Source of the DNA: Desulfobacteraceae bacterium
GTDB lineage: Bacteria > Desulfobacterota > DSM-4660 > Desulfatiglandales > B25-G16
Direction of reading: 5' to 3'
Assembly (NCBI GenBank): GCA_030615565.1
Contig: JAUWZC010000129.1
Location: 1 to 6,414, forward strand
DNA length: 6,414 nt
In this document: positions 5,272-6,414 of the stretch, in pieces
Layout: each line of letters opens with the position of its first letter
Numbering within the stretch: the stretch's first letter is position 1
Notes under the pieces: generated by a model
What the model saw: the letters and a program-made list of their open reading frames with translations, nothing else
What the model was told of the DNA's origin: nothing
Database searches by the model: none
Translations under genes and position numbers: made by a program

Positions 5272-6182
5272 TCGCACTAATCGATGAGTATCGGAACGAG
5301 TTGTTGAAGATCTCAGGTTTTGCCGAAAAAACCGTGGATAACTACACATCTTGTATCGTTATGTTTTGTGACTGGCTTAAAAGGCAGATTCAAATCTCGC
5401 CTTTATCCGCCCAGTGCAAACACATCAATCTATGGATAATGGAGCTGAAAGGAAAAGGTCTCAGCTACAGCCGTCTTGAGCATCACAGGTCTGCATTGAA
5501 AACATTTTATGCCATGTTTGTTAAACTAAAATTGGTATCGAAAAATGTAGCAGTTACTTTGCCTCAGTTCCGGAAAAGAGGGAGAAGCAACATAAGGCCG
5601 GTATCAAAGGAAGCCGTATACAGATTACTGGATACTATAGATCAATCCTACTGGGAGGGAAGGAGAAATCACATGATTATCTCCATGCTGTGGGCGCTTG
5701 GACTTCGTATCAGCGAACTCACGAGTCTGACAGTAGGCTCTTTTGAACCCGGTATTGACCCTAAAAACAGGATCGGTCTGCTGCGTGTAAAAGGAAAAAA
5801 CAGAAAGCAACGTGCACTGTTCATTGTTGATATGCTATATGATAATCTGATTGCCTATCTGTCCCATCGGCAATCTCCCGGTCAAAAGAAAGATCCCCTC
5901 TTTCCTGTAAAAAGCGGAAAAGCCATATCCAATAATCGGATACAGAAAAAGATCAAAGAATATTGCATGGAAGCGGGGATCACAGACAGGATCACGCCCC
6001 ATGTACTCAGGCATTGCTTTGCAACCGAGATGTATCATGCAAATGTCCCGCTGGATGCCATTTGTGCCATGCTGGGACATGACAGGAGATCGGAAACCTC
6101 CGGATACATCAAGGTATCGGATCAATTCAAGAGGGAGGCTTTAAATCAACTTGCCATCAGCGGGAGGACCCTATGGGAGTAA
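5268..6182 (+). CDS. Tyrosine recombinase, second of trio (RitB-like)
   Basis: This is a 304-aa tyrosine recombinase with the same two-domain layout. The N-terminal domain has a typical start (ELLKISGFAEKTVDNYTSCI). The catalytic set is complete: R147 in WALGLRISEL, K175 in VKGKNRKQR, H245 and R248 in TPHVLRHCFAT, H271 in MLGHD, and Y280 in SGYIKVSD, again nine residues after the histidine. It is clearly distinct in sequence from the preceding recombinase, so this is not a recent duplication. GAAAGGAG at 5253-5260 lies seven bases from its ATG, which overlaps the previous stop by four bases, predicting translational coupling. Its end overlaps the third gene by ten bases. Confidence 0.94.
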   Translation: MIALIDEYRNELLKISGFAEKTVDNYTSCIVMFCDWLKRQIQISPLSAQCKHINLWIMELKGKGLSYSRLEHHRSALKTFYAMFVKLKLVSKNVAVTLPQFRKRGRSNIRPVSKEAVYRLLDTIDQSYWEGRRNHMIISMLWALGLRISELTSLTVGSFEPGIDPKNRIGLLRVKGKNRKQRALFIVDMLYDNLIAYLSHRQSPGQKKDPLFPVKSGKAISNNRIQKKIKEYCMEAGITDRITPHVLRHCFATEMYHANVPLDAICAMLGHDRRSETSGYIKVSDQFKREALNQLAISGRTLWE

Positions 6183-6414
6183 CTGCAAAGGAATTTTTTG
6201 AACATGTTGATGCGTTTATGGATTACAGGCAGGTAGTCTATGAAATCAGTGACCAGACAATGAAAAGCAACCTGGTTGATCTCAACCTGTTTAAATATTT
6301 TATTGAGCAGAAAAAACACAAAACCATCAACGGTCCTGCGGTAATAGACTTTCAGTATTATCTTAAAAAAGAACGAAGGAACAGCGGCAGATCCGTCAAT
6401 CGCAAGATCTTTAC
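6173..6414 (+). CDS. Third recombinase of trio, N-terminal part (RitC-like), cut by edge
   Basis: The frame opens at ATG 6173 and remains open for 80 codons to the window end. GGGAGG at 6162-6167 lies five bases upstream, and the start overlaps the preceding gene by ten bases. The visible part (FFEHVDAFMDYRQVVYEISD, later NLFKYFIEQKK and a basic segment KKERRNSGRSVNRK) has the helical pattern of the N-terminal core-binding domain of phage integrases. No catalytic residue is in view, so the recombinase call rests on this domain and on the operon position. Three consecutive overlapping recombinase genes are the defining layout of RIT elements. Confidence 0.8.
   Translation, partial: MGVTAKEFFEHVDAFMDYRQVVYEISDQTMKSNLVDLNLFKYFIEQKKHKTINGPAVIDFQYYLKKERRNSGRSVNRKIF

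Noticed and set aside
4393..6414. Tn554-type tnpABC transposase set
   Set aside because: In Tn554 the second protein is about twice as long and the third is a small non-recombinase; here the two complete genes are of equal size and the third starts like a recombinase.
1..6414. CRISPR array, tRNA or rRNA
   Set aside because: No regularly spaced direct repeats and no cloverleaf or rRNA-like segments were seen on either strand.

Overview
The window has two parts: an integron-type gene-cassette array read leftward (- strand, about 1-4282) and an operon of three tyrosine recombinases read rightward (+ strand, 4393 to the right edge). It is bacterial DNA from an accessory, recombination-active region. 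The species cannot be named. The attC sites differ from each other in length and stem sequence, which suggests cassettes gathered from several sources (environmental or sedentary-integron style) rather than a uniform Vibrio-type array. The mixture of coding styles is consistent with that.

Cassette array. Six attC-like sites, all in the same orientation, lie at about 135-194, 934-981, 1396-1485, 2141-2199, 3360-3465 and 3599-3656. Each has outer core boxes close to RYYYAAC / GTTRRRY, a short unpaired spacer and an imperfect inverted repeat. Most of the stems carry the extrahelical bases expected of attC. Read on the - strand, every gene ends just before or inside an attC and starts roughly 30 bases after the previous one. 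The cassettes, in transcription order from right to left, are: F, a membrane-anchored coiled-coil protein (3743-4249); E, about 240 bp with no convincing gene; D, a TPR plus Mrr-like PD-(D/E)xK nuclease (2259-3332); C, a zinc-ribbon DUF4145 protein (1491-2114); B, a small membrane-anchored protein (976-1383); A, a beta-rich protein resembling DUF3472 (189-908); then the first 33 codons of one more gene running off the left edge. No integron integrase is visible.

Recombinase trio. Two complete tyrosine recombinases (292 and 304 aa), both with a full R-K-H-R-H-Y catalytic set, are followed by a third gene cut by the right edge. The genes overlap by 4 and 10 bases, each with its own strong ribosome-binding site. 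This layout fits RIT (recombinase-in-trio) elements. The trio occupies the place, and has the divergent orientation, where intI would normally sit next to the first cassette, but neither complete protein looks like IntI.

The junction (4250-4392) holds a degenerate attC/attI-like core pair, repeated TAGGGAA motifs and a long inverted repeat whose right arm covers the start codon of the first recombinase. Two cassettes (C and D) encode protein types often met in anti-phage or nucleic-acid-processing contexts, so the array may be a reservoir of defence genes. That is inference.
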